DNA from: an uncultured Eubacterium sp.
GTDB lineage: Bacteria; Bacillota; Clostridia; Lachnospirales; Lachnospiraceae
NCBI GenBank assembly: GCA_945946665.1
Contig: CAMEWO010000003.1
Coordinates: 62,001 to 126,000 of the forward strand
Direction of reading: 5' to 3'
DNA length: 64,000 bases
Shown: positions 53,201-63,363 of the stretch, in pieces
Layout of the letters: each line of letters opens with the position of its first letter
How positions within the stretch are numbered: the first letter of the stretch is position 1
Notes under the pieces: model-generated
What the model was told of the DNA's origin: nothing
Seen by the model: the letters and a program-made list of their open reading frames with translations, nothing else
Databases searched by the model: none
Position numbers and translations under genes: made by a program

Positions 53201-53581
53201 ATGATGCCGTTAGTATTAAGGATGATTATGGTTGTTGCAGGATGTTTATTTCTGATACTTAATTTCGTTACATATGTAAAGAAAAATCTTACTGAAAAAT
53301 TTACATGGATGTGGACATTTTTTTGCGTTGTAATGATTCTGTCAGGTATTGTTCCGGGGTTAAACAACTGGAGCTTCCAGTTTAATTCCTGGGGTTATAT
53401 GGCATTGTGTATTATCCTGGTTCTTATAGTTCAGTTTATATTTATAATAACTAAGGAGATTGCCAATCTGAAGAAAAGAAACAAGGAGCTTGCTATGCAT
53501 GTTTCCCTGCTTAACCAGGAAAATGAGCGTATTCTTGCACAGCTGGAGAAACTTACAGGAAAGACAAAGGCGGAACTTTAA
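53201..53581 (+). CDS. Small membrane protein with 3 TM and C-terminal coiled coil (DUF2304-like)
   Basis: Three hydrophobic segments then KEIANLKKRNKELAMHVSLLNQENERILAQLEKL. Confidence 0.6.
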   Translation: MMPLVLRMIMVVAGCLFLILNFVTYVKKNLTEKFTWMWTFFCVVMILSGIVPGLNNWSFQFNSWGYMALCIILVLIVQFIFIITKEIANLKKRNKELAMHVSLLNQENERILAQLEKLTGKTKAEL

Positions 53582-53592
53582 AGGAATTGCCC

Positions 53593-54807
53593 ATGAAGAA
53601 AAAAATATTGTTTGTAATCAACACCCTGGGAAGAGCCGGAGCAGAAAATGCCCTGATAGCACTGCTTAACAGTCTTGATCAGACCAAAGTTCAGATATAT
53701 CTGTATGTGTGTCTTGACCAGGGGGAATTAATAGATGATATCCCTAAGCATGTTACAGTGTTGAATAACAGATTCTGTAATACGTCGGTATTGTCGGGAA
53801 ATGGAAAACGAAAACTTGTTAAGCATCTGTTCTGTAAAATATTTAAACATGGAGCTGTTGTTAAAAATATTCCATATATTGTGTCTAATGCCTTTGAATC
53901 AGTAAAAAGCGGCAGGGGACTTAATATGGAAAAGCTGTTGTGGAGTACCGTGGCAGATTCCTGTGACAGATTTGATATTCATTTTGACCTGGCGGTTTCC
54001 TACATTGAGGGAGCCTCTGCTTACTATGTAGACAGGTATGTTAATGCAGAAAGAAAGGCTGCTTTCATACATATTGACTATACCTCTGCGGGATATACAA
54101 GAAAACTGGACAGAAACTGTTTTACCCGGTTCGACAGGATATTTACAGTTTCAGGAGAAGTGAAAGATGCATTTTTGACAGTGTATCCTGAGTGCAGTGA
54201 CAGAGTGAAGGTTTTTCACAATATAATTAATATTGAAGGAATAAAAAGAAAAGCTCTTGAAGAAAAGGGGCTTGAGCCAGAGATTACTGCTTCTGATGGA
54301 ATAAAGCTTCTTACGGTATGCAGACTAACACCACAGAAATCTCTTGAGGTTTCTGTAGGGGCGATGAAGCTTCTTGTGGACAGAGGAGTGGAAGCTGTCT
54401 GGTACTGCCTTGGAGATGGCCCGGAAAGAGGAAAACTGGAAAAAGAAGTGGAAGAGATGGGATTAAAGGATAGATTTGTATTCTTAGGAGCAAAAAACAA
54501 TCCTTATCCATATTATAAGAAATCGGACATATATGTTCATGCCACCAGATTTGAGGGCAAGAGTATTGCTATACAGGAAGCACAGATATTAGGCTGCCCG
54601 GTTATTGCTTCAGACTGTTCGGGAAACAGAGAACAGGTTGTTGATGGTGTGGATGGCTATCTATGTGAATTCAGTAAAGAGGGTATTGCTTCAGCCATAA
54701 TGAAGATGCTGGACAATAAACAGCATTGGGATGAGTATACCTTAAGGGCCAGAGAAAAAGTACATAATGATGACAGGGAACTTAATTATCTGTATGAATT
54801 ATTGTAG
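53593..54807 (+). CDS. GT4-type glycosyltransferase
   Basis: ILFVINTLGRAGAENALIALLNSL; LTVCRLTPQKSLEV; EGKSIAIQEAQILGCPVIASDCSGNREQV. Confidence 0.9.
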   Translation: MKKKILFVINTLGRAGAENALIALLNSLDQTKVQIYLYVCLDQGELIDDIPKHVTVLNNRFCNTSVLSGNGKRKLVKHLFCKIFKHGAVVKNIPYIVSNAFESVKSGRGLNMEKLLWSTVADSCDRFDIHFDLAVSYIEGASAYYVDRYVNAERKAAFIHIDYTSAGYTRKLDRNCFTRFDRIFTVSGEVKDAFLTVYPECSDRVKVFHNIINIEGIKRKALEEKGLEPEITASDGIKLLTVCRLTPQKSLEVSVGAMKLLVDRGVEAVWYCLGDGPERGKLEKEVEEMGLKDRFVFLGAKNNPYPYYKKSDIYVHATRFEGKSIAIQEAQILGCPVIASDCSGNREQVVDGVDGYLCEFSKEGIASAIMKMLDNKQHWDEYTLRAREKVHNDDRELNYLYELL

Positions 54808-54834
54808 ATAAATTATTTGAGGGGAGGAGTCCAT

Positions 54835-55602
54835 ATGCAGAAGGAGGTTCTGATAATAATACCTGCATATAATGAGGAACAGAATATTGACAAGGTACTT
54901 GATAACCTGACTACACCGGAGATTTCGTCAGTGTGTGATATCCTTGTTATGAATGATGCTTCCTCTGATAATACTAACTGGAAAGCAAAGAAGAGACATA
55001 TAGCAGTTGTTACTCATGTTTTTAATCTGGGATACGGTGGCGCATTACAGCTTGGCTATAAATACGCAATAAGATACCGGTATAAGTATGTTATCCAGAT
55101 GGATGCAGATGGACAGCATGATGCATGTAATGTGCTTAATATATATAACACATTAAAAACCAAAGTAAATGGCTCTTATCCTGACATTGTGCTGGGTTCA
55201 AGATATCTTCCGGGAAGCGCACCTTATCCGGTTTCATTTATGAAGAATATCGCTTATAAAATGTTCCGCTTTATTATCAAGGCGACCACCGGGAAGACCA
55301 TTATGGACCCTACAACAGGATTGCAGGGCCTGAGCTGGAGAGCCATGGTATATTATTCAAAGTTTGGTAATTTTGATGACAGATATCCTGATGCCAACAT
55401 GATTACAGGTATGATTCTTAAGGGATATAATGTAGTGGAAATTCCAGGGGTTATGCATGTAAGAACTGCTGGAAAGAGCATGCATTCAGGATTAAAGCCT
55501 ATTGGGTATATGTTTCATATGTTTTTAAGTATTCTTGGAATACTTATCCGTCAGAACAAAGAGAAAAACGAGCCAAAAGCAGTGGAGAAAAATAATGTAT
55601 AA
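54835..55602 (+). CDS. GT2 glycosyltransferase
   Basis: VLIIIPAYNEEQNIDKVLDNL; VIQMDADGQHD; DPTTGLQGLSWRA. Confidence 0.9.
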   Translation: MQKEVLIIIPAYNEEQNIDKVLDNLTTPEISSVCDILVMNDASSDNTNWKAKKRHIAVVTHVFNLGYGGALQLGYKYAIRYRYKYVIQMDADGQHDACNVLNIYNTLKTKVNGSYPDIVLGSRYLPGSAPYPVSFMKNIAYKMFRFIIKATTGKTIMDPTTGLQGLSWRAMVYYSKFGNFDDRYPDANMITGMILKGYNVVEIPGVMHVRTAGKSMHSGLKPIGYMFHMFLSILGILIRQNKEKNEPKAVEKNNV

Positions 55603-56764
55603 TGTTACTTGTGAGAATATAGAAACACCTTCAAGAGGGTGGTACAGCATATTTCCATTTATATTATCCAGGACTGTGGATTATGGGGAATTAAGGTGGA
55701 GCCTTAAGGATGATGAGAATCTGGTACTTGCCCGTGTTGATATTAATGAATTTAAGGAAACTCCTATAAGTGAGGAAGCACTTGTTAACCTCCAGAAAAT
55801 GTTTGACTTTTTCAGGCAGTATAATAAGGAGATAATTCTCCGGTTTGTGTATGATACAGACGGAAATGGATTAATGAATGAGCCCCAGTCAATCAGTATA
55901 ATTAAGAACCATATGGAGCAGCTTGGACCTGTAATCAGAAAGAATGCAGGACAGATACTAACACTTCAGGGGCTGTTTTTCGGAAGCTGGGGAGAGATGC
56001 ACACATCAAGATATTCCAACAGGGATGACATATGTGACCTGGCTGTGTGTTTATTTGAGGCTACAGATGGAAGCGTAAACATGGCTTTAAGAAAACCTCA
56101 GCATATCAGGGAGTTTATAGACAAACTGGATATGATGCTTTACAGGAGAAAAGAGGAGCTGGTAAGGCGTATTGGATTGTATGATGATGCCATGCTTTCC
56201 TCTGACACAGACATGGGTACCTTCTCTATAGGAGATTCTTCCCAGAATATAGAGTTTTTTAAAGAATTGTCATGTTTTAATCTTATAGGGGGAGAGACAG
56301 TTGCTGATAATCCTATAAATGATGGGATTAATGCTGTCAATGGACTGAGAGAAAGATGTGTTACATATCTTAACAGCCAGTATGATATGGCTGTTATTGA
56401 AAAATGGAAAAAACAGACCATTCCGGAAAGGATTCCAGGCAGCAAAAGAGCCAGGGAGATATCAGTATATGATTATGTTACGAAATATATGGGATACCGG
56501 CTTGAACTTGAGACAGTGAAATCACAGACCTTTGGCAAAAATGTTTTTATTCACATAAAGAATACAGGGCTTGCGCCATTTTATGGTCCGGTAAAGCTTA
56601 TCATTAATGATGATGCAGAATCAGAAAAATCTGGACTGGTTATTAAACCAGGCCAGACGGAGATTTTTACATTCAACAAAAGTCAGGTTCCAAAGAACTT
56701 TACTCTTTCCTGTGTCCGAATATCAGATGGTAAACAGATTGGTATATACAACGTAGCGCAGTAG
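55595..56764 (+). CDS. DUF4832/DUF4874-like (glycoside-hydrolase-like) protein, no signal peptide
   Basis: PSRGWYSIFPF...LVLARVDINEFKETPIS...IILRFVYDTDG...LQGLFFGSWGEMHTSRY; 8-bp overlap with the GT2 gene. Confidence 0.6.
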   Translation: MYNVTCENIETPSRGWYSIFPFILSRTVDYGELRWSLKDDENLVLARVDINEFKETPISEEALVNLQKMFDFFRQYNKEIILRFVYDTDGNGLMNEPQSISIIKNHMEQLGPVIRKNAGQILTLQGLFFGSWGEMHTSRYSNRDDICDLAVCLFEATDGSVNMALRKPQHIREFIDKLDMMLYRRKEELVRRIGLYDDAMLSSDTDMGTFSIGDSSQNIEFFKELSCFNLIGGETVADNPINDGINAVNGLRERCVTYLNSQYDMAVIEKWKKQTIPERIPGSKRAREISVYDYVTKYMGYRLELETVKSQTFGKNVFIHIKNTGLAPFYGPVKLIINDDAESEKSGLVIKPGQTEIFTFNKSQVPKNFTLSCVRISDGKQIGIYNVAQ

Positions 56765-56766
56765 TA

Positions 56767-58206
56767 TTATTGTAAAGCCAGACTGCCAAGACAGTATCCG
56801 TTACCTTCAAGATCAAGATTATTGGCAAGCTTAATGGTTTCACCAGTAGCAGCATCAGTGATTTTAATATAGAATGTTAACGTCCCATTTTCCGGAACAG
56901 AAGCAGGAACCGAAAGGTTTACGCTGGAAGTCTGTCCGGGATACCATGTTCTTACACAGGTCTGGTCGGATACATCTACAACATCATAAGTTGAATTCCC
57001 TTCTGAATCTGTGGATTCAACGGTTACATACACATTGAAGTTTCTATAAGCAGGGGCAAAGCCTACATTGTCAATTGATAATTGCAGTGACGCTGTGTTT
57101 TTGTAGGATTTGCAGGCAATAGATGCACTTCGCAATACATATCTGTAACCTAAATGAGTGCTGATGAAGTGTCTTGCAGTTGAACCATAAAAGGCATCGT
57201 TGCCGGTATATATCTGTCGGCTCCATTTGTTCATAACACTTAAATCATGGTCTTTATTAAGATATGACACATGCATTGAGGCCAGGTCAACTGCGGCGTT
57301 ATCAATGTCGTTGTAAGGGTTGTCAAGAACAGCTTCACCTCCATTAGGAACCATCAGGCAAAGAGTATTCTGGTATTGTATCTCCTGTGCACGGCTGCCT
57401 TTGGATTTGTAATTGTCACTGGTAAACTGCATATCAGAAGAACCATAAGTTCCTACATCAATTGATGAACCCAGCATTCCGTCATTGTATAATCCGATTC
57501 TGAAATTACCGGAATTCCCTTTTACGGTGCTTTTTACATCTGGAAGAGAAGCAGTTCCCAGTATTGTTCTAAGATGCTGTGGAGTTCTTACTGAAAGATA
57601 TATTCTTCTGTCAATGATACTGTTAAGATAATTTGCAAGCTCAGTCATATGTTCTTCATCCATATAATGTGAACTGTGCATCTCCGCAAAATCCCCAACA
57701 AATATACCCTGCATAATATATACAGATGATACATGACTGTTAATAATGGCAGCCACCTGTGACATGTGGGTTTTGATTGTCTCGAATTCTGAAGGCTCTG
57801 TTTCCATTGCCTTTCCATCCCAGTCATATAAGAAACGTACTATAAGGTTATGTCCCTCATTCTCCCAGAGATTCAGTGTATGGTCAAGCTGGGCAAGGGC
57901 ATTTGCTGTCAATGGACTATTGTTGAAATTCTTGAGATTGATTTCAAGAAGAATCATCCTTGTATTAGTGCTGTTTGAAAGATATTTGGATGTGGTGCTG
58001 TCAAACTGGTCTGGTGAGCCATCTGTAAGGGAATAGCCATACATGCTGTACCATCCACAGTAGGGATTACCAAGTTCATCAGTAGATTCGCTGTATTCGA
58101 AGCTGTCAGCTACTGTCACAACTCCGGAATTGTATATATCAACTCCTGTTACAGCGACAGGAATAAGTACTATAATGCTTAATATTGTGGCAATTATTTT
58201 TTCCAT
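56767..58206 (-). CDS. Secreted DUF4832/DUF4874-like paralog
   Basis: N-terminal signal/TM segment; YCGWYSMYGYSL...MILLEINLKNFNNSPLT...LIVRFLYDWDG...MQGIFVGDFAEMHSSHY aligns with the previous protein. Confidence 0.65.
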   Translation of the reverse strand: MEKIIATILSIIVLIPVAVTGVDIYNSGVVTVADSFEYSESTDELGNPYCGWYSMYGYSLTDGSPDQFDSTTSKYLSNSTNTRMILLEINLKNFNNSPLTANALAQLDHTLNLWENEGHNLIVRFLYDWDGKAMETEPSEFETIKTHMSQVAAIINSHVSSVYIMQGIFVGDFAEMHSSHYMDEEHMTELANYLNSIIDRRIYLSVRTPQHLRTILGTASLPDVKSTVKGNSGNFRIGLYNDGMLGSSIDVGTYGSSDMQFTSDNYKSKGSRAQEIQYQNTLCLMVPNGGEAVLDNPYNDIDNAAVDLASMHVSYLNKDHDLSVMNKWSRQIYTGNDAFYGSTARHFISTHLGYRYVLRSASIACKSYKNTASLQLSIDNVGFAPAYRNFNVYVTVESTDSEGNSTYDVVDVSDQTCVRTWYPGQTSSVNLSVPASVPENGTLTFYIKITDAATGETIKLANNLDLEGNGYCLGSLALQ

Positions 58207-58304
58207 TTATATAAACCTTTCTAAGATATTTTGTTATTATAGCATTAAAATCTAATAAATGCTATAATGCTGTTATAATTATTAATTTTTTGAGGAGAAC
58301 AGCC

Positions 58305-59867
58305 GTGAATGAAAAAAGCCGTATGGAGTATTCTGCGCATAATACTACGGTAGGACTAATATCAAGAATTACTGCTATTCTTTGTGGTTATATTGTAAGA
58401 ATAGTATTTACCCATGTCCTGTCAGAAACATATGTAGGAATCAATGGACTGTTTACCAATATTCTCAGTATTCTGTCTCTGTCAGAGATGGGGATTGAGT
58501 CAGCCATATCCTATGCTCTCTATAAGCCTATTGCCGAGAATGACCAGGGGCAGCAGAGAGCAATAATACAGCTGTACAAAAAGCTTTATTGTTATGTTGC
58601 CGGATTTGTAATGGCAGCGGGAATTATGGTAATACCTTTTCTTAATATTATTATTAAGAATAAAGGAGATATAGATGACCTTACTTATATTTACATACTT
58701 TATCTCGTGAATTCTGCTGTATCATATCTTCTTATATACAAGAAAACATTGATTGATGCACACCAGCAGAAATATGTGGGCGTGATGGTTAAGGCTGTAT
58801 CATGGGTTATCCAGGATATAGTCCAGATTGTTGTGCTCCTTACCACCAGGAATTTTATTCTGTACCTGTACATATATATTATAACCACAGTTTTGTCCAA
58901 TATATACATTTCCAGAAAAGCAGAGAAGATGTATCCCTTCATTAAAGAGAAGGCTGATGAACCTGTTGAGGCTGAGACAAAAAAGAGTATTGTAAAGAAT
59001 ATAAAAGCCATGTTCATGCATCAGTTTGGAAATGTGGTGGTAAATAATACCGACAATCTGCTTATATCTTTCTTTGTAGGTATTGTGGAAGTAGGATGCT
59101 ATTCCAATTATTATCTTGTAATTGGGTCAATCAAGCAGGTGCTTAATGAGGCTGTAGATGGAATATCAGCTAGTGTGGGAAATCTCGGAGTGACATCTGA
59201 TACAGAGCATATTAAAAAGGTATATAAGGCTGCACTGTTCTTTAACCATTGGGTGTTTGGATTGTGCTCTGTATGTATATTTGAGCTTATTAGTCCATTT
59301 GTAGAGTTAAGCTTTGGAAAACAGTTTGTATTCCATTATTCAATAGTATTTATTCTTTGCCTTAATTTTTATATTCAGGGCATTGAGAAGGCAAGCAATA
59401 TATTCCATAACTCTCTGGGACTGTTCTGGTTTGACAGATACAAATCCCTTATTGAGGCGGTGCTGAATCTGGCTATTTCCATTGTGCTGGCTCCACGTCT
59501 TGGAATTTTCGGTATTTTCCTGGGCACAACAATCAGCACAGTTTTAACAACATTGTGGGTAGAGCCTTATATCATTTATAAATATGAGTTCAAAGAAAAT
59601 GTTGTAAGACACCTGCTTCTTATGGGGGTGTATATTCTACAGACTGCACTTGTATGGTGGGCTTCCAATAAAGCAGCCATATATATGGTTGGCGTATTTG
59701 GTGTGACAACACAAATTGGAATAATGGCTGTGAAGCTTGTGACAGTTATTGTGGTTGCAGATGCTATATATCTGGCTGCCAACATTAAGAATAAGAGCTT
59801 CCATTATCTTCTTGACAAGTTTATAAGGCTTGTAAGAGAAAGGATTAAAAGAAAGCATGAAGAATAG
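58305..59867 (+). CDS. Polysaccharide flippase (Wzx/MATE-like), GTG start
   Basis: EYSAHNTTVGLISRITAILCGYIVRIVFTHVLSETYVGINGLFTNILSILSLSEMGIESAI. Confidence 0.88.
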   Translation: MNEKSRMEYSAHNTTVGLISRITAILCGYIVRIVFTHVLSETYVGINGLFTNILSILSLSEMGIESAISYALYKPIAENDQGQQRAIIQLYKKLYCYVAGFVMAAGIMVIPFLNIIIKNKGDIDDLTYIYILYLVNSAVSYLLIYKKTLIDAHQQKYVGVMVKAVSWVIQDIVQIVVLLTTRNFILYLYIYIITTVLSNIYISRKAEKMYPFIKEKADEPVEAETKKSIVKNIKAMFMHQFGNVVVNNTDNLLISFFVGIVEVGCYSNYYLVIGSIKQVLNEAVDGISASVGNLGVTSDTEHIKKVYKAALFFNHWVFGLCSVCIFELISPFVELSFGKQFVFHYSIVFILCLNFYIQGIEKASNIFHNSLGLFWFDRYKSLIEAVLNLAISIVLAPRLGIFGIFLGTTISTVLTTLWVEPYIIYKYEFKENVVRHLLLMGVYILQTALVWWASNKAAIYMVGVFGVTTQIGIMAVKLVTVIVVADAIYLAANIKNKSFHYLLDKFIRLVRERIKRKHEE

Positions 59868-61101
59868 ATATTTGGAAAAAACGGACATTCTTTTAATGCG
59901 TATTCTTGCATGTGGTTTGTCACAGGATAATGCTGTGGAAAAGCACAGCTTTGGGGATAGCCTGGATATGGATTATGACAGGCTGATTGACAGGGCAAAA
60001 CACCACAAGGTAGAGGCACTTATCTCAGATGTAATACTGGGTAATCCGGAGATTTTTAATGGTTTGTCAGACAACCAGAGAAGTGTCATGGAGAGTTGTG
60101 TAAGCAATGCCTTATTCAATGGAAGCAGATTGTTATATTATACAAGGGAATATCTTTCCTGGCTTAATAGAGAGAATGTCAGGGCAGCAGTCTTAAAGGG
60201 CTGGGCTGTGGCTGGATGTTACAGAGTGCCGGAAATCCGTAAATCAGGCGATATTGATATTATTGTTAAAGAAGATGATTACAGCAGGGCAGTTGAAGTA
60301 TTTACAGAGAAAGGATTTATTCCGGTAGAGGAACAGCATTCTAATCATCATCTTGAGCTTAAAGGGCCTGATGGGATTGTTGTGGAGTTACATAATACCC
60401 TGGCGGAGCATTTTGACAGCGACAGGGTAAATGAATGTGTAAGGAAATATGGACAGCAGCTTGTAACTAACAGGGAAGAATATGAATATAATGGGTATAT
60501 AATACCGAGAGGAACTCCGGAGTACAATGGGTTAAGCCTTATAGTTCATATGCTGCAGCACTACTTAAGGGCCGGTTTTGGCTTGAAGCTGTTATGTGAT
60601 TGGACAGTGTTTATTAATAATGGAATTGATGAAAAACAGTATTTAAGGTTTGCTGATATGGCAGCAGACCTTGGAATATATGGATTTGTGGATATGATAA
60701 ACCATGTTTGTGGGAAATATCTTGGACTTAATACCGACAAAATTCCCTTGATTTTTAATAATAGTAATATATATGATAACAGCTGGGATGAGGATGGACT
60801 GGAGGAATTCATGGCGGATATTATGGAAAGCGGTGAATTTGGGCATGAGGATAATAACAGGATGGTTGCTGTTAATGGGACAGGACCATGGGCTTACATC
60901 AAGGAGTTCCATCACCAGATGAGAGTCAATAATCCTGATTCCTCACGATTTGTGATAATATGGCCCTTGCTATGGTTAAAGACACTGATTATTTTCCTGA
61001 AGAATAACAGAAATGTGAGAAAAACCAGTACCATGAATATTATTAAAAATGCGGGAAACAGAGGGAAAATCATTAAAAGTATGAACCTTTTTAAAAGATA
61101 G
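59857..61101 (+). CDS. Nucleotidyltransferase family protein (PF14907-type)
   Basis: VRAAVLKGWAVAGCYRVPEIRKSGDIDIIVKEDDYSRAVEVFTEKGF; VVELHNTL. Confidence 0.82.
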   Translation: MKNRYLEKTDILLMRILACGLSQDNAVEKHSFGDSLDMDYDRLIDRAKHHKVEALISDVILGNPEIFNGLSDNQRSVMESCVSNALFNGSRLLYYTREYLSWLNRENVRAAVLKGWAVAGCYRVPEIRKSGDIDIIVKEDDYSRAVEVFTEKGFIPVEEQHSNHHLELKGPDGIVVELHNTLAEHFDSDRVNECVRKYGQQLVTNREEYEYNGYIIPRGTPEYNGLSLIVHMLQHYLRAGFGLKLLCDWTVFINNGIDEKQYLRFADMAADLGIYGFVDMINHVCGKYLGLNTDKIPLIFNNSNIYDNSWDEDGLEEFMADIMESGEFGHEDNNRMVAVNGTGPWAYIKEFHHQMRVNNPDSSRFVIIWPLLWLKTLIIFLKNNRNVRKTSTMNIIKNAGNRGKIIKSMNLFKR

Positions 61102-61140
61102 TTTCCTTACGGAAAAACTATCTGGAATGGAGAAAGAATC

Positions 61141-61578
61141 GTGGAAAATAATTTAGAGGAGCAGCTGGAAAAGAATATTGTAAGGATAAAGCCTTCCGGA
61201 TACAGTATGTATCCCGTTATTGTACCGGGAAGGGATTATGTCTATATTGACAAAGCTGATTTCAGTTCCCTGAAAAAAGGTGATGTGGTACTTTACCGTG
61301 ACAGTGGCAAGGGCTCTATATATGTTCTTCACCGGATTTGTAAAATAACAGTTGACGGAATCTACACTGTGGGGGATAATCAGAGCAAAATGGAAGGTCC
61401 ATTTACAAAGGAGCAGGTAATTGGCAGAATGGTTGCAATGGACAGAAATGGAAAGCATATTGAGGCAGAGAACATATTATACAGGTCAGCTGCTGGAATA
61501 TGGCTTGCCATGAGAGGTATAAGGAGACCAGTCAGCCTTTTGGTTCACAAGGTTAAATCTGTGTTTAAAAAACATTGA
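61141..61578 (+). CDS. S24/S26-family (signal peptidase-like) protein, GTG start
   Basis: GYSMYPVIVPGRDYVYI (Ser), KKGDVVLYR, VLHRI, YTVGDNQ motifs; His rather than Lys at the general-base position. Confidence 0.82.
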   Translation: MENNLEEQLEKNIVRIKPSGYSMYPVIVPGRDYVYIDKADFSSLKKGDVVLYRDSGKGSIYVLHRICKITVDGIYTVGDNQSKMEGPFTKEQVIGRMVAMDRNGKHIEAENILYRSAAGIWLAMRGIRRPVSLLVHKVKSVFKKH

Positions 61579-61611
61579 GTATATGGCATTACATGACTGC
61601 CGGGTGAAGAA

Positions 61612-63339
61612 ATGAGAAGAGAATTTTTTAAGAAATATCACAATGCTATTAATTACTTTGTAGGCTTGGTGGCTATACTGTGCGCTATACTTGGTATGGG
61701 CATATTGTATAATCTTGCTTCAGGGAAAGGCCATACAATAGAAAAAACCATGCTTAATAACTCATGGATTGTGGAATTTGATAATAAAGTATATTCAGAT
61801 GTAGCTTTGGATGAATTTTCCCTTGACAGGCTGATAAATCGTGGAGAGAAGGTTGTGCTAAGAGGGTATCTTCCAGGTGAGTGGGATTATTATTCCCCAA
61901 CAATTATTACAGAAACAAGGAACTGTGCAATATCAGTCTATATCAATGGAGATTTAAAGTACAGTTATGGTGAGGATATTTTAGAGAGAAGGGGACTTCT
62001 GGGGAGCGGCAATCATTTTATTCCTCTTGATAATAATGATAAGGGCGGTTTCATAAGAATTGAACTTACGGCGGGAGATTTCTCAGGATTTTCTTCAATT
62101 GGAAATGTTACTCTTGCAGAGTACAGGGATGCTTTTTCGGAATATATAGATGACAATCTGCTTTTTCTTGTTATAGGAAGTTTCTTCATTTTACTGGGCA
62201 TATTCCTTGTGCTTATTGGTGGGATATTCATTTTTATTAAGCTGGATGCACATGGCCTGTTTTGTCTTGGTATTCTTGCATTTTGCGTAGGAGGGTGGAC
62301 TACATCATATCACAGGCTTGCGGTAATATATGGCGGTTCAATGTCAGAATCTACCAGAATGGAATACCTGTGTCTTATGGCTGGCTGTGTGGCACTGTTT
62401 ATGTTTTTCCGTGAGTCAGTCATGAGCATGAAGAATAATTCTGCCTTAAAAATAGCATACAGAATACTTCTGTGGACTGAGATTCTGTCATTTTCAGTGA
62501 TTCTTGTCCTTGATATGACTTCAGTAATGCATATGCCTTCATTTTTATTATTCATTCAGTTATGCATGTGTGTTGAAGCAGTTTATATACTTTCTTTGAT
62601 GATAGTACTTATCAGACATGGAAGGAAGGATGGAAAAATAATATTAATAGCATTCAGTATATTTGTTGCATGTGTTGGCATTGATGCCCTTAGCTATGCT
62701 GCCAGTGTATATTGGGGGATTAACACCTATTCTGATGGAAGACTGGCTTCTCTGGGAACAGTGATTCTGGTGGCATTTCTTATATGTCATTTTACCTTAA
62801 GCATTTTTACAAAATACAAGGATAACCATGAAAAAGAAGTATTATATAAGCTGGCATATTCGGACGAACTGACAAAGCTGTATAACAGACGGTATTGTGA
62901 GAGGATAATGGATGAGCTTACTGAGAAACAGCAGCATTATACTATCTTCAGCTTTGACCTTAATAACCTTAAGAAGATTAATGACAGCATGGGACACCAG
63001 TATGGAGATGCACTGATTTCAGGCTTTGCCAATATCCTTAAAGATACATTTTCAGAAGATGCGGTTGTGGGAAGAATGGGTGGAGATGAATTCATTGTTC
63101 TTCTTGATGATAAGAATATTCACAGCCACGACCATAGTAAAGATATTAAGAAATATCAAGAAATACTTGAAAGATATAACCGGCAGGAGGAGAATTTCCA
63201 GTTTTCTGCATCATTTGGATATGCGGATATGGAGGAAATCCAGCCTGTTGACGGAGTGGTTGATTCAAGAAAGGTGTATGCCCTGGCGGATAACAGAATG
63301 TATGAGATGAAAAGCAAGAATAAGGATGCCAGGCATTAA
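61612..63339 (+). CDS. Membrane diguanylate cyclase (sensor + 7TM + GGDEF)
   Basis: TM bundle; YSDELTKLYNRRYCERIM; FDLNNLKKINDSMGHQYGD; GRMGGDEFIVLL. Confidence 0.92.
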   Translation: MRREFFKKYHNAINYFVGLVAILCAILGMGILYNLASGKGHTIEKTMLNNSWIVEFDNKVYSDVALDEFSLDRLINRGEKVVLRGYLPGEWDYYSPTIITETRNCAISVYINGDLKYSYGEDILERRGLLGSGNHFIPLDNNDKGGFIRIELTAGDFSGFSSIGNVTLAEYRDAFSEYIDDNLLFLVIGSFFILLGIFLVLIGGIFIFIKLDAHGLFCLGILAFCVGGWTTSYHRLAVIYGGSMSESTRMEYLCLMAGCVALFMFFRESVMSMKNNSALKIAYRILLWTEILSFSVILVLDMTSVMHMPSFLLFIQLCMCVEAVYILSLMIVLIRHGRKDGKIILIAFSIFVACVGIDALSYAASVYWGINTYSDGRLASLGTVILVAFLICHFTLSIFTKYKDNHEKEVLYKLAYSDELTKLYNRRYCERIMDELTEKQQHYTIFSFDLNNLKKINDSMGHQYGDALISGFANILKDTFSEDAVVGRMGGDEFIVLLDDKNIHSHDHSKDIKKYQEILERYNRQEENFQFSASFGYADMEEIQPVDGVVDSRKVYALADNRMYEMKSKNKDARH

Positions 63340-63363
63340 ACAACAACGGAGAAGAGGATGACT

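Noticed and set aside
56767-58206. Glycoside hydrolase catalytic assignment
   Set aside because: Fold resemblance only; no catalytic residues could be assigned confidently from sequence alone.
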